From NCBI RefSeq assembly GCF_041435015.1, contig NZ_CP107989.1, positions 8,122,001 to 8,186,000 of the forward strand: a DNA stretch of 64,000 bases. Direction: 5' to 3'. Positions within the stretch are counted from its first letter, which is position 1. Each line of letters opens with the position of its first letter. Positions 17,301 to 24,322 of the stretch are shown one piece after another. The notes below the pieces were generated by a model, which was not told the origin of the DNA, searched no databases, and was given only the letters and a program-made list of their open reading frames with translations. Source of the stretch: Streptomyces canus (GTDB lineage Bacteria > Actinomycetota > Actinomycetes > Streptomycetales > Streptomycetaceae). A program made the translations under genes and the position numbers.

Positions 17301-17878
17301 AAGCCGCCGTCGTCTACGGCTACTTCCCGTGCGTGTCCAAGGACGACGACCTGATCATCCTGGACCAGGAGGGCAACGAGCGCACCCGCTTCACCTTCCC
17401 GCGCCAGCGCCGCGGCCGCCGGCTCTGCCTCGCCGACTTCTTCCGTCCGGAGGAGTCGGGGGAGACCGACGTGGTCGGCCTCCAGGTCGTCACCGTCGGC
17501 TCCCGGATCGGCGAGCAGACCGCCCAGCTCTTCGAGGCCAACGCCTACCGCGACTACCTCGAACTGCACGGCCTGTCCGTCCAGTTGGCCGAGGCGCTCG
17601 CCGAGTACTGGCACGCGCGCGTGCGTTCCGAGCTCGGCTTCGCGGGCGAGGACCCCAGTGACGTCGAGGACATGTTCGCCCTCAAGTACCGGGGCGCCCG
17701 CTTCTCCCTCGGCTACGGCGCCTGCCCCAACCTGGAGGACCGCGCCAAGATCGCCGACCTGCTCCAGCCGGAGCGCATCGGCGTCCACCTGAGCGAGGAG
17801 TTCCAGCTCCACCCCGAGCAGTCCACCGACGCGATCGTCATCCACCACCCGGAGGCGAAGTACTTCAACGCCCGCTGA
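14357..17878 (+). CDS. metH: Cobalamin-dependent methionine synthase
   Basis: 1173 residues. Transfers methyl from methyltetrahydrofolate through cobalamin to homocysteine. Domains in order: homocysteine/zinc domain 1-330 (GAMGTMLQ; zinc cysteines in GLNCSTGP and GGCCGTTPEH), pterin-binding domain 350-620 (GERTNANGSKKF), helical cap and B12-binding domain 640-880 (RGDVHDIGKN with the cobalt-ligand His, GMSGLLVKS), and the AdoMet activation domain 930-1173 (RARFSLGYGACPN-type segment). ATG follows GAGGGAGC. Full length. Transcribed alone, divergent from gylR. I looked for a B12 riboswitch in 14145-14356 and saw no convincing B12 box. Confidence 0.97.
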   Translation: MASSPLTPSADSRTRVSALREALATRVVVADGAMGTMLQAQDPTLEDFENLEGCNEILNVTRPDIVRSVHDAYFAVGVDCVETNTFGSNHTAASEYDIADRVHELSEAGARIAREAADEYAARDGRQRWVLGSVGPGTKLPTLGHIDYATIRDGYQANVEGLLAGGADALIVETTQDLLQTKASVLGARRALEATGSDVPLVVSMAFETTGTMLLGSEIGAALTALEPLGIDMIGLNCSTGPAEMSEHLRYLARHSRIPLLCMPNAGLPILTKDGAHFPLDPEGLADAQENFVRDYGLSLIGGCCGTTPEHLRQVVERVRGLTPCERSPQPEPGAASLYQTVPFRQDTSYLAIGERTNANGSKKFREAMLEARWDDCVEMAREQIREGAHMLDLCVDYVGRDGVADMRELAGRFATASTLPIVLDSTEVPVIRAGLEKLGGRAVINSVNYEDGDGPESRFAKVTQLAQEHGAALIALTIDEEGQARTPEHKVAIAERLIEDLTGNWGIHESDILIDALTFTICTGQEESRKDGIATIEAIGELKRRHPEVQTTLGLSNISFGLNPAARVLLNSVFLDECVKAGLDSAIVHASKILPIARFSEEEVQTALDLIYDRRAEGYDPLQKLMALFEGATTKSLKAGRAEELAALPLDERLKRRIIDGEKMGLEADLDEALQTRPALDIVNDTLLDGMKVVGELFGSGQMQLPFVLQSAEVMKTAVAYLEPHMEKVEGDEAGKGTIVLATVRGDVHDIGKNLVDIILSNNGYNVINLGIKQPVSAILDAAAEHRADVIGMSGLLVKSTVIMKENLEELNQRGMAADFPVILGGAALTRAYVEQDLHEIYQGEVRYARDAFEGLRLMDALIGVKRGVPGAKLPELKQRRVRANAVTVEEERPEEGHVRSDVATDNPVPTPPFWDTRVIKGIQLKEYASWLDEGALFKGQWGLKQARTGEGPTYEELVETDGRPRLRGLLDRLQTENLLEAAVVYGYFPCVSKDDDLIILDQEGNERTRFTFPRQRRGRRLCLADFFRPEESGETDVVGLQVVTVGSRIGEQTAQLFEANAYRDYLELHGLSVQLAEALAEYWHARVRSELGFAGEDPSDVEDMFALKYRGARFSLGYGACPNLEDRAKIADLLQPERIGVHLSEEFQLHPEQSTDAIVIHHPEAKYFNAR

Positions 17879-17937
17879 GCCACATCCCGGCTCGCCAAGC
17901 ACACTGATCGGATAAGTCGTACACTGGTCGGTCCACC

Positions 17938-17970
17938 GCAGGCCGGTTCCCTTCGTGGGAACCGGCCTGC
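17938..17970. terminator. 14-bp perfect hairpin between metH and the HAD gene
   Basis: Arms gcaggccggttccc and gggaaccggcctgc with loop ttcgt, no T-run. It lies 60 bp after metH and ends 9 bp before the ribosome site of the next gene, so it may end metH transcripts or sit in the 5' leader of the phosphatase gene. Confidence 0.65.
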
Positions 17971-17993
17971 TCGTCCCTCAAGGAGGTACGTGG

Positions 17994-18692
17994 ATGACCA
18001 GCACGGTCCCCGCGCCATTGACCCGTACGGCGGACGGCTCCGCCCTCCAGGCCGTACTCCTCGACATGGACGGCACCCTGGTGGACACCGAGGGCTTCTG
18101 GTGGGACGTCGAAGTCGAGATCTTCGCGCGCCTCGGCCACACCCTCGACGACTCCTGGCGCCATGTCGTGGTCGGCGGCCCCATGACCCGCAGCGCGGGC
18201 TTCCTGATCGAGGCCACCGGCGCCGACATCACGCTCGCCGAGCTCACCGTCCTGCTCAACCAGGGCTTCGAGGAGCGCATCGGCCACGCCCTGCCCCTGA
18301 TGCCGGGGGCGACCCGGCTGCTGGCCGAGCTGTCCACGCACCGGATCCCCACCGCCCTGGTCTCCGCCTCGCACCGGCGCATCATCGACCGCGTCCTCGC
18401 CACCCTGGGCCCCCAGCACTTCGCCCTCACGGTCGCCGGAGACGAGGTCCCGCGCACCAAGCCGCACCCGGACCCCTACCTGTTCGCCGCCGCCGGACTC
18501 GGCGCCGATCCGGCCAGATGCGCGGTGGTCGAGGACACCGCCACCGGTGTCGCCGCGGCCGAGGCCGCCGGCTGCCAGGTCGTGGTCGTGCCCTCGGTCG
18601 CCCCCATCCCGCAGGCCCCCGGACGCACTGTCGTCGGCTCCCTCGAAGAGGTCGACCTGACATTTCTGCGCGGCCTGATCACCCTTCGATGA
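17994..18692 (+). CDS. HAD-family hydrolase (beta-phosphoglucomutase/phosphatase-like)
   Basis: 232 residues from ATG 17994 with AAGGAGG upstream. Haloacid dehalogenase superfamily, subclass with an alpha-helical cap. Motif I LLDMDGTLVDTEGFW (nucleophile and acid/base Asp), cap residues about 40-100, motif II TALVSAS, motif III Lys in RTKPHPDPYLF, motif IV VVEDTATGVAAAEAAG. Such enzymes dephosphorylate sugar phosphates or other small phosphoesters; the substrate is not predictable. Stands alone between metH and the binding-protein genes. Confidence 0.88.
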   Translation: MTSTVPAPLTRTADGSALQAVLLDMDGTLVDTEGFWWDVEVEIFARLGHTLDDSWRHVVVGGPMTRSAGFLIEATGADITLAELTVLLNQGFEERIGHALPLMPGATRLLAELSTHRIPTALVSASHRRIIDRVLATLGPQHFALTVAGDEVPRTKPHPDPYLFAAAGLGADPARCAVVEDTATGVAAAEAAGCQVVVVPSVAPIPQAPGRTVVGSLEEVDLTFLRGLITLR

Positions 18693-19126
18693 CGGAAATG
18701 CCTCGGCCGTTCACCCAGCGTGCAGCGCGGATAACGCGGTAATTCCCCAGGTCCCTGTCGCAGGAATTCAAAGCGCGCCGGATGGCCGAATTCCGGTCCG
18801 GCGCCCTCCCGTTACGGGTGTGAGGTTCCCCACTCGACGGGGCCTCGACAGGTGACCGAGGCTGTGCCGGACGCCCCGCTTCGAGGGGTGCGGACGCGCC
18901 CATGTGTCCCGATTGGTGAAACACTGCACCAATCCTTCCCCTGACGGGTTTTCGGTGCGTCCACACCCGGTTCCGCTGTGTGATGGAAGCCCAACTCCGG
19001 TGGCCGCGAACCCTCCTGCAGGTGCGGACTAATCTCCTGGTGAGAACATCGCCCTAACCCCGTGATCCGCCGCACCACCCATGCATGCCGGGTACACGGA
19101 CTGAACAGCTGTGGAGAAACTCGAGC
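18693..19126 (+). promoter_or_regulatory. 434-bp leader region of the binding-protein genes
   Basis: No gene seen. Contains an 8-bp-arm dyad (18911-18934), a small CCCC/GGGG hairpin near 18875 and the promoter-proximal region of the first binding-protein gene. The length suggests regulated transcription. Confidence 0.5.
18911..18934. promoter_or_regulatory. Perfect dyad GATTGGTG-N8-CACCAATC
   Basis: A 24-bp inverted repeat about 190 bp before the first peptide-binding protein gene; a candidate operator of an unknown regulator. Confidence 0.4.
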
Positions 19127-20731
19127 ATGAACCGCAAGACTTTGGTGCTGCCGGCCGTCATCGGTCTGCTCGCGCCGGTGCTCGCCGCCTGCGGCGGCTC
19201 CAACAGCGGCAGCGGCGGAGGCGACGCGATCGCTGTCGGCACCACCGACCGGTTCACCGCCACGAAGGACGCTCCCGCGCCGCTCGACCCCGCCTACGCC
19301 TACGACGTCGGCACCTGGAACGTCCTGCGCCAGACCGTGCAGACCCTGATGATCCAGCCCAAGGGCGACGGCAACCCCGTGCCCGAGGCGGCCCGGTCCT
19401 GCGGCTTCAGCGACAGCGGCAACGAACGCTACGTCTGCACCCTGCGCGACGGCCTGAAGTTCGCGAACGGTGACGCCATCACCGCGGCCGACGTGAAGTA
19501 CTCCATCGACCGCGCCCGCGCCCTCAAGGCGGACTCCGGCGTCTTCGCCCTGCTGTCCACCATCGACACCGTGGAGACCAAGGGCGACCGCGAGGTCATC
19601 TTCCACCTCAAGACCGCCGACGCCACCTTCCCGTACAAGCTGTCGACCCCGGTCGCCGGCATCGTCAACCCCGACGACTACGCGAAGAACAAGCTCCGCG
19701 ACGGCTTCGACGTCGACGGCTCCGGCCCCTACACGATGAAGTCCGACGTCAAGAACGACGAGCTCGTCGACGCCGTGTTCACCAAGAACCCCAACTACAA
19801 GGGGTCGTTGACGGTGAACAACGACAAGGTCGAACTGCGCTCCTACTCGGACGCCGACGACATGGGCACCGCCCTCGAAAAGGGCGACATCGACCTCATC
19901 ACCCGCACCATGTCGCCGCAGCAGATCAAGAAGCTCTCGAACGAGTCCGGCGGCGACGTCGACCTCGTCGAGATGGCCGGCCTGGAGATCCGCTACCTCG
20001 CCTTCAACACCAACGCCCCGGCCGTGAAGTCCCGTGCCGTGCGCCAGGCGATGGCTCAGCTCATCAACCGCAGCGAACTCGTCTCCAGGGTCTACGGCAT
20101 CCAGGCCCAACCGCTCTTCTCGCTGGTCCCGGCCACCATCACCGGCCACTCCAACGCGTTCTTCAACAAGTACGGCGACCCGAGCGTCACCAAGGCCAAG
20201 TCCCTGCTGGCCCAGGCCGACATCACCACGCCGGTGAAGCTGACCCTCCATTACACGACCGACCACTACGGCTCGGGCACCAAGGAGGAGTTCGAGGACC
20301 TGCAGAAGCAGCTCAACGACAGCGGGCTCTTCGACGTCAGCATCCAGGGCGCGCCCTGGAGCACCTTCCGCCCGGCCGAGCAGAAGGGCAAGTACGACGT
20401 CTACGGCATGGGCTGGTTCCCGGACTTCCCCGACGCCGACAACTACCTCGCCCCGTTCCTCGACAAGGACAACTTCCTCGGATCGCCGTACGACAACGGC
20501 GAGATCCGCAACACTCTGATCCCGGACTCCCGCCGCGAGGCCGACCGCATCGCCGCGTCCGGAAGCCTGACCGAGATCCAGGACATCGTCGCCGACGACG
20601 TTCCCGTGCTGCCGCTGTGGCAGGGCAACCAGTACGTCGCCGCACGCGACGACGTCACGGGCACCGCCTACGCGCTCAACTCCTCGTCGACGCTGCAGCT
20701 GTGGGAACTCGGCCGAGGAGTGAGCGGCTGA
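19127..20731 (+). CDS. Oligopeptide ABC transporter substrate-binding lipoprotein (first of pair)
   Basis: 534 residues, SBP family 5 (OppA/DppA-like). Lipoprotein signal ending in the lipobox LAAC, then a Gly/Ser linker. Family segments: RDGLKFANGDAITAADVKYS, GSGPYTM, RAVRQAMAQLINRSEL, FPDFPDADNY and DDVPVLPLWQGNQY. It should capture peptides or similar ligands at the outer face of the membrane. No permease or ATPase gene is adjacent. The following gene is a paralogue with the same order of motifs, indicating duplication. ATG 19127 chosen because the lipoprotein signal starts there. Confidence 0.9.
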   Translation: MNRKTLVLPAVIGLLAPVLAACGGSNSGSGGGDAIAVGTTDRFTATKDAPAPLDPAYAYDVGTWNVLRQTVQTLMIQPKGDGNPVPEAARSCGFSDSGNERYVCTLRDGLKFANGDAITAADVKYSIDRARALKADSGVFALLSTIDTVETKGDREVIFHLKTADATFPYKLSTPVAGIVNPDDYAKNKLRDGFDVDGSGPYTMKSDVKNDELVDAVFTKNPNYKGSLTVNNDKVELRSYSDADDMGTALEKGDIDLITRTMSPQQIKKLSNESGGDVDLVEMAGLEIRYLAFNTNAPAVKSRAVRQAMAQLINRSELVSRVYGIQAQPLFSLVPATITGHSNAFFNKYGDPSVTKAKSLLAQADITTPVKLTLHYTTDHYGSGTKEEFEDLQKQLNDSGLFDVSIQGAPWSTFRPAEQKGKYDVYGMGWFPDFPDADNYLAPFLDKDNFLGSPYDNGEIRNTLIPDSRREADRIAASGSLTEIQDIVADDVPVLPLWQGNQYVAARDDVTGTAYALNSSSTLQLWELGRGVSG

Positions 20732-20752
20732 CCGACCGCGACGCCTCCAGCA

Positions 20753-20780
20753 CCCCGGGCCTCGGTGGACGGGCCCGGGG
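20753..20780 (+). terminator. Intergenic hairpin between the two binding-protein genes
   Basis: 9-bp arms CCCCGGGCC / GGCCCGGGG, no T-run; may lower readthrough into the second gene or protect the first mRNA. Confidence 0.45.
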
Positions 20781-20813
20781 ATTCCACAAGAATCGACGAC
20801 AAGGCACTCGCAC

Positions 20814-22394
20814 GTGAACAAGCGCATCCAGTGGCAGGTCCTGCCCCTCGTGGCGGGCCTGGGCGCCGGTCTGCTGACCGGTTGCGGCACGGAGTCGGGG
20901 GACTCCGGTTCCGGCGGCTCCTCCGTGGTCATGGGGATGTCCGACGACGTCCTCGCCACCGACCCGGCCTCCGGCTACGACCCCGGCTCCTGGTTGTTGT
21001 TCAACAACGTCTTCCAGTCGCTGCTCAGCTTCCCCAAGGGCGGCACGGAACCGGAGCCGGACGCCGCCCAGAGCTGCGAGTTCACCGACACCAGGACCCA
21101 GGTGTACGAGTGCACGCTCAAGGACGGCCTCAAGTTCAGCAATGGCGACTCGCTGACCTCCGAGGACGTCAAGTTCTCCTTCGACCGCACGTTGAAGATC
21201 AACGACGACGCCGGTCCCGCGATCATGTTCCCGATGCTCGACAAGGTCGAGACTCCGGACGAGAAGAGGGTCGTCTTCAAGCTCAACACCCCGGACGCCA
21301 CCTTCCCGAGCAAGATCGCCTCCGGCGCCGGCTCGATCGTCGACCACACGCAGTACGACGCCGACGGCCTCCGCAAGGACGGCAAGGCGGTCGGCTCCGG
21401 CCCCTACCAGCTCGACTCGTTCGACGACGACCAGGCCGTGTTCTCCGTCAACGAGAACTACAAGGGCACCGCCGACCCCCAGAACTCCGGTGTCACGCTG
21501 AAGTTCTTCCACGGCGACCAGAGCGCCCTGAAGACCGCCCTGACCGACAAGAAGGTCGACATCGCCTACCGCGGCCTGACCGCGGGGGACATCACCGACA
21601 TCGAGAACGCCTCGCCCGACTCCGGCGTCGAGGTCGTCGAGGGCACCAGCGCCGAGGTCCAGCACCTCGTCTTCAACATGGACGACCCGGTCGCGGGCCG
21701 ACTCGGCGTCCGCAAGGCGATCGCCTACCTGATCGACCGCGAAGCCCTCATCCACGACGTCTACCAGGGCACCGCGACCCCGCTCTACTCGATCATCCCG
21801 GCCGGTATCGGGGGCCACAACACGGCCTTCTTCGACACCTACGGCGCCCAGCCCTCCAAGTCCAAGGCAGCCGCCGCCCTCGCCGAGGACCACATCACCG
21901 GCAAGGTGAAGCTGACCCTGTGGTCGACACCGTCCCGCTACGGCCCGGCCACCGGCCAGGAACTGAAGACGATCGCCCAGCAGCTCAACGCCAGCGGCCT
22001 GTTCGACGCCGACGTGAAGTCCGTGGCCTTCGACCAGTACGAGAAGGACATCGCCGCCGGAAAGTACGGCGTCTACGTCAAGGGCTGGGTGCCCGACTAC
22101 CCGGACGCCGACAACTTCACGGCCCCCTTCTTCGGCAAGGGCAACGTGCTGGACAACCACTACAGCAACAACGAGATCACCCGCTCGCTCATCCCGCAGA
22201 CCGCCGCCCAGCCGGACCGCTCCGCGACGGACGACCCCTTCGCCACGCTCCAGGACATCGTCGCCGAGGACGTCCCCGTCCTGCCCGTGTGGCAGGCCAA
22301 GCAGTACGCCGTCGTCCGTGACGACGTCTACGGCCTGGAGTACTGCCTCGACGCCTCCACCGTGTTCCGCTTCTGGGAGCTCAGCAAGGGCTGA
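20814..22394 (+). CDS. Oligopeptide ABC transporter substrate-binding lipoprotein (second of pair)
   Basis: 526 residues from GTG 20814. Lipobox LLTGC at the end of the signal peptide, then the SBP_bac_5 fold with the same landmarks as its neighbour (KDGLKFSNGDSLTSEDVKFS, GSGPYQL, VRKAIAYLIDREAL, VPDYPDADNF, EDVPVLPVWQAKQY). Cell-surface ligand capture; ligand unknown. 82 bp after the first copy, so possibly one transcript. Having two receptors and no membrane partners nearby means they must share a permease encoded elsewhere or act as sensors. Confidence 0.9.
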   Translation: MNKRIQWQVLPLVAGLGAGLLTGCGTESGDSGSGGSSVVMGMSDDVLATDPASGYDPGSWLLFNNVFQSLLSFPKGGTEPEPDAAQSCEFTDTRTQVYECTLKDGLKFSNGDSLTSEDVKFSFDRTLKINDDAGPAIMFPMLDKVETPDEKRVVFKLNTPDATFPSKIASGAGSIVDHTQYDADGLRKDGKAVGSGPYQLDSFDDDQAVFSVNENYKGTADPQNSGVTLKFFHGDQSALKTALTDKKVDIAYRGLTAGDITDIENASPDSGVEVVEGTSAEVQHLVFNMDDPVAGRLGVRKAIAYLIDREALIHDVYQGTATPLYSIIPAGIGGHNTAFFDTYGAQPSKSKAAAALAEDHITGKVKLTLWSTPSRYGPATGQELKTIAQQLNASGLFDADVKSVAFDQYEKDIAAGKYGVYVKGWVPDYPDADNFTAPFFGKGNVLDNHYSNNEITRSLIPQTAAQPDRSATDDPFATLQDIVAEDVPVLPVWQAKQYAVVRDDVYGLEYCLDASTVFRFWELSKG

Positions 22395-22433
22395 TCCGAC
22401 GGCGAGGACTGATCCCCCGACGGCCGCAGACAC

Positions 22434-22472
22434 GAAGAGGGCGCCCCCCGTCAGGTGGGGGACGCCCTCTTC
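22434..22472. terminator. Bidirectional terminator
   Basis: Arms GAAGAGGGCG / CGCCCTCTTC with an inner CCCCC/GGGGG stem after one mismatch, between the binding-protein gene and the convergent response regulator. Confidence 0.85.
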
Positions 22473-22490
22473 GCTCCGTACCGCTCCCGG

Positions 22491-23162
22491 CTACTGCGCG
22501 CCGGGACGCACCAGCCCGCTCTCGTACGCGTACACCGCGGCCTGCACCCGGTCCCTGAGCCCCAACTTGGTCAGGACGTGACCGACATGCGTCTTCACGG
22601 TGGTCTCACTGACGAACAGGTCCGCGGCGATCTCCGCGTTGGACAGCCCGCGCGCCACCAGCTTCAGCACCTCGACCTCGCGGTCGGTGAGCGTGTGCAA
22701 CGTGTCCGGCACCGGCTCGTCGCCGGACGGCAGATGCGTGGCGTACTTGTCGAGCAGCCGACGCGTGATGCTCGGCGCGAGCATCGCCTCACCCGCGGCC
22801 ACCACCCGGATCGCCTGCACGAGCTCGTTGGCCGGGGCGTCCTTGAGCAGGAAGCCGCTGGCCCCCGCCCGCAGCGCCTCCACCACGTACTCGTCGAGGT
22901 CGAAGGTGGTCAGCACGAGCACCTTGGCAGGGCCGTCCCGCCCGGGCCCGGTGATCTGCCGCGTCGCCTCGACACCGTCCATCCGAGGCATACGGATGTC
23001 CATGAGGACCACGTCGGGCTGGAGCGCCCGTACCTGGTCGAGAGCCTGCAGGCCGTCTCCGGCCTCGCCCACGACCGCGAGGTCCTGCTCGGCCTCCAGG
23101 ATCATCCGGAAGCCGGTGCGCAGCAGCGGCTGGTCGTCGACCAGTAGGACGCGGATGGCCAC
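22491..23162 (-). CDS. NarL/LuxR-type response regulator
   Basis: 223 residues from GTG 23162 (AAGGAG upstream). Receiver domain 1-120 with acidic pocket in LLVDDQPL, phosphoacceptor Asp in VVLMDIRMP (about residue 54), Thr in LTTFD and Lys in LLKDAP; DNA-binding GerE domain 155-215 (LTDREVEVLKLVARGLSNAEIAADLFVSETTVKTHV). Streptomyces NarL-type regulators are usually next to their histidine kinase; none is present here. It begins 14 bp after the RecB-like nuclease gene on the same strand and is probably co-transcribed with it. Confidence 0.93.
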   Translation of the reverse strand: MAIRVLLVDDQPLLRTGFRMILEAEQDLAVVGEAGDGLQALDQVRALQPDVVLMDIRMPRMDGVEATRQITGPGRDGPAKVLVLTTFDLDEYVVEALRAGASGFLLKDAPANELVQAIRVVAAGEAMLAPSITRRLLDKYATHLPSGDEPVPDTLHTLTDREVEVLKLVARGLSNAEIAADLFVSETTVKTHVGHVLTKLGLRDRVQAAVYAYESGLVRPGAQ

Positions 23163-23176
23163 GTAAGTCTCCTTCG

Positions 23177-24148
23177 CTAGTCCGGCCCCATTCTGCCCTG
23201 CTCACCGATCGCGGGCGTCACCGGCAGTGGGTACGGCGGGGGAGTGCCGCCGAACTCCGGACAGTGCTCCTGGTGGTCGCACCAGCCGCACAGCTTGGTC
23301 GGGCGCGGCCGCCAGTCGCCCGTCTCCGTGGCCTGCCGGATCGCCTCCCACAGCGCCAGCAGCTTGCGCTCGACGCGCTCCAGGTCCGCGAGGACGGGGT
23401 CGTACGTCAGGACGTCACCGCTGCCGAGGTAGACGAGCTGGAGCCGACGCGGGATCACGTTCTTCAGCCGCCACACCACCAGGGCGTAGAACTTCATCTG
23501 GAACAGCGCGCCCTCGGCGTACTCGGGCCGGGGCGCCTTGCCGGTCTTGTAGTCGACGATCCGCACCTCGCCGGTCGGCGCCACGTCGACCCGGTCGATG
23601 ATCCCGCGCAGCCTCAGCCCCGAGTCCAGCTCCGCCTCGACGAACAGCTCCCGCTCCGCGGGCTCCAGGCGCGTCGGATCCTCCAGCGTGAACCACCGCT
23701 CGACCAGCCGCTCCGCCTCACCGAGCCACAGCGCCAGTCGCTCGCCGTCCGGATCGTCGGCGAACAGCTCCACCACCTCGGGCCGGCTCTCCCTGAGCCG
23801 GTCCCACTGGCCGGGGACGAGCGACTTGGCCCGGGGCGCGGTCCGCTCCGTGGCCGGGGCGTCGAAGAGCCGCTCCAGCACCGAGTGCACCAGGGTCCCC
23901 CGAGTGGCCGCCTCGCTCGGCTTCTCGGGGAGCCGGTCGATCACCCGGAACCGATACAGCAGCGGACACTGCATGAAGTCATTGGCACGAGAAGGGGAGA
24001 GGGAGGCCGGCGCTATGGCGGCCGGCCGCGAGACCTCCACCGCCTCCTCCGCCGTACCCTCTGCCGTCGGCTCGCCCGTGACCGGCTCCACCGCCGCCCC
24101 CGGGTCGCCGCTCGCGGCCTCCGCCGTGTCCTCGGTGCTCGTCTCCAT
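23177..24148 (-). CDS. RecB-family (PD-(D/E)XK) nuclease with Fe-S cysteines
   Basis: 323 residues from ATG 24148. Residues 1-45 are a variable acidic leader; the Cas4/RecB nuclease domain follows. Visible elements: first cysteine FMQCPLLYRF (Cys61), His88 in RGTLVHSVLE, Asp185 in GIIDRVD, Asp199 and Lys201 in VDYKTGK, FQMKFYALVVW as the QxxxY-like motif, and Cys287, Cys290, Cys296 near the C-terminus. The one-plus-three cysteine spacing is that of AddB/Cas4 Fe-S nucleases. Probable DNA end-processing enzyme; no CRISPR genes nearby. It has a near-perfect PafBC-type promoter ending 8 bp before the start, which fits a leaderless DNA-damage transcript. Confidence 0.87.
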   Translation of the reverse strand: METSTEDTAEAASGDPGAAVEPVTGEPTAEGTAEEAVEVSRPAAIAPASLSPSRANDFMQCPLLYRFRVIDRLPEKPSEAATRGTLVHSVLERLFDAPATERTAPRAKSLVPGQWDRLRESRPEVVELFADDPDGERLALWLGEAERLVERWFTLEDPTRLEPAERELFVEAELDSGLRLRGIIDRVDVAPTGEVRIVDYKTGKAPRPEYAEGALFQMKFYALVVWRLKNVIPRRLQLVYLGSGDVLTYDPVLADLERVERKLLALWEAIRQATETGDWRPRPTKLCGWCDHQEHCPEFGGTPPPYPLPVTPAIGEQGRMGPD

Positions 24149-24156
24149 GACCACAG

Positions 24157-24179
24157 ACCATACGGGTCGCCACTGACAG
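24157..24179 (-). promoter_or_regulatory. PafBC (RecA-NDp)-like promoter of the RecB-family gene
   Basis: Reading on the minus strand: CTGTCAGTG (24179-24171), 8 bp, TATGGT (24162-24157), then 8 bp to the ATG. The mycobacterial consensus is TTGTCRGTG-N8-TAnnnT; only the first base differs. Confidence 0.65.
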
Positions 24180-24322
24180 TGACCCACTCGCGGCCGGACC
24201 GCCGTGACACCTGAGGAAACACAGGGGGTGCCGGGGCGGAACGCGTCGCCACCGCCGCATACCATCGACCCGAGACCCTTCCGCACGGCAGGCGCGGAAG
24301 ACGCTTCGAACGAGGGGACATC

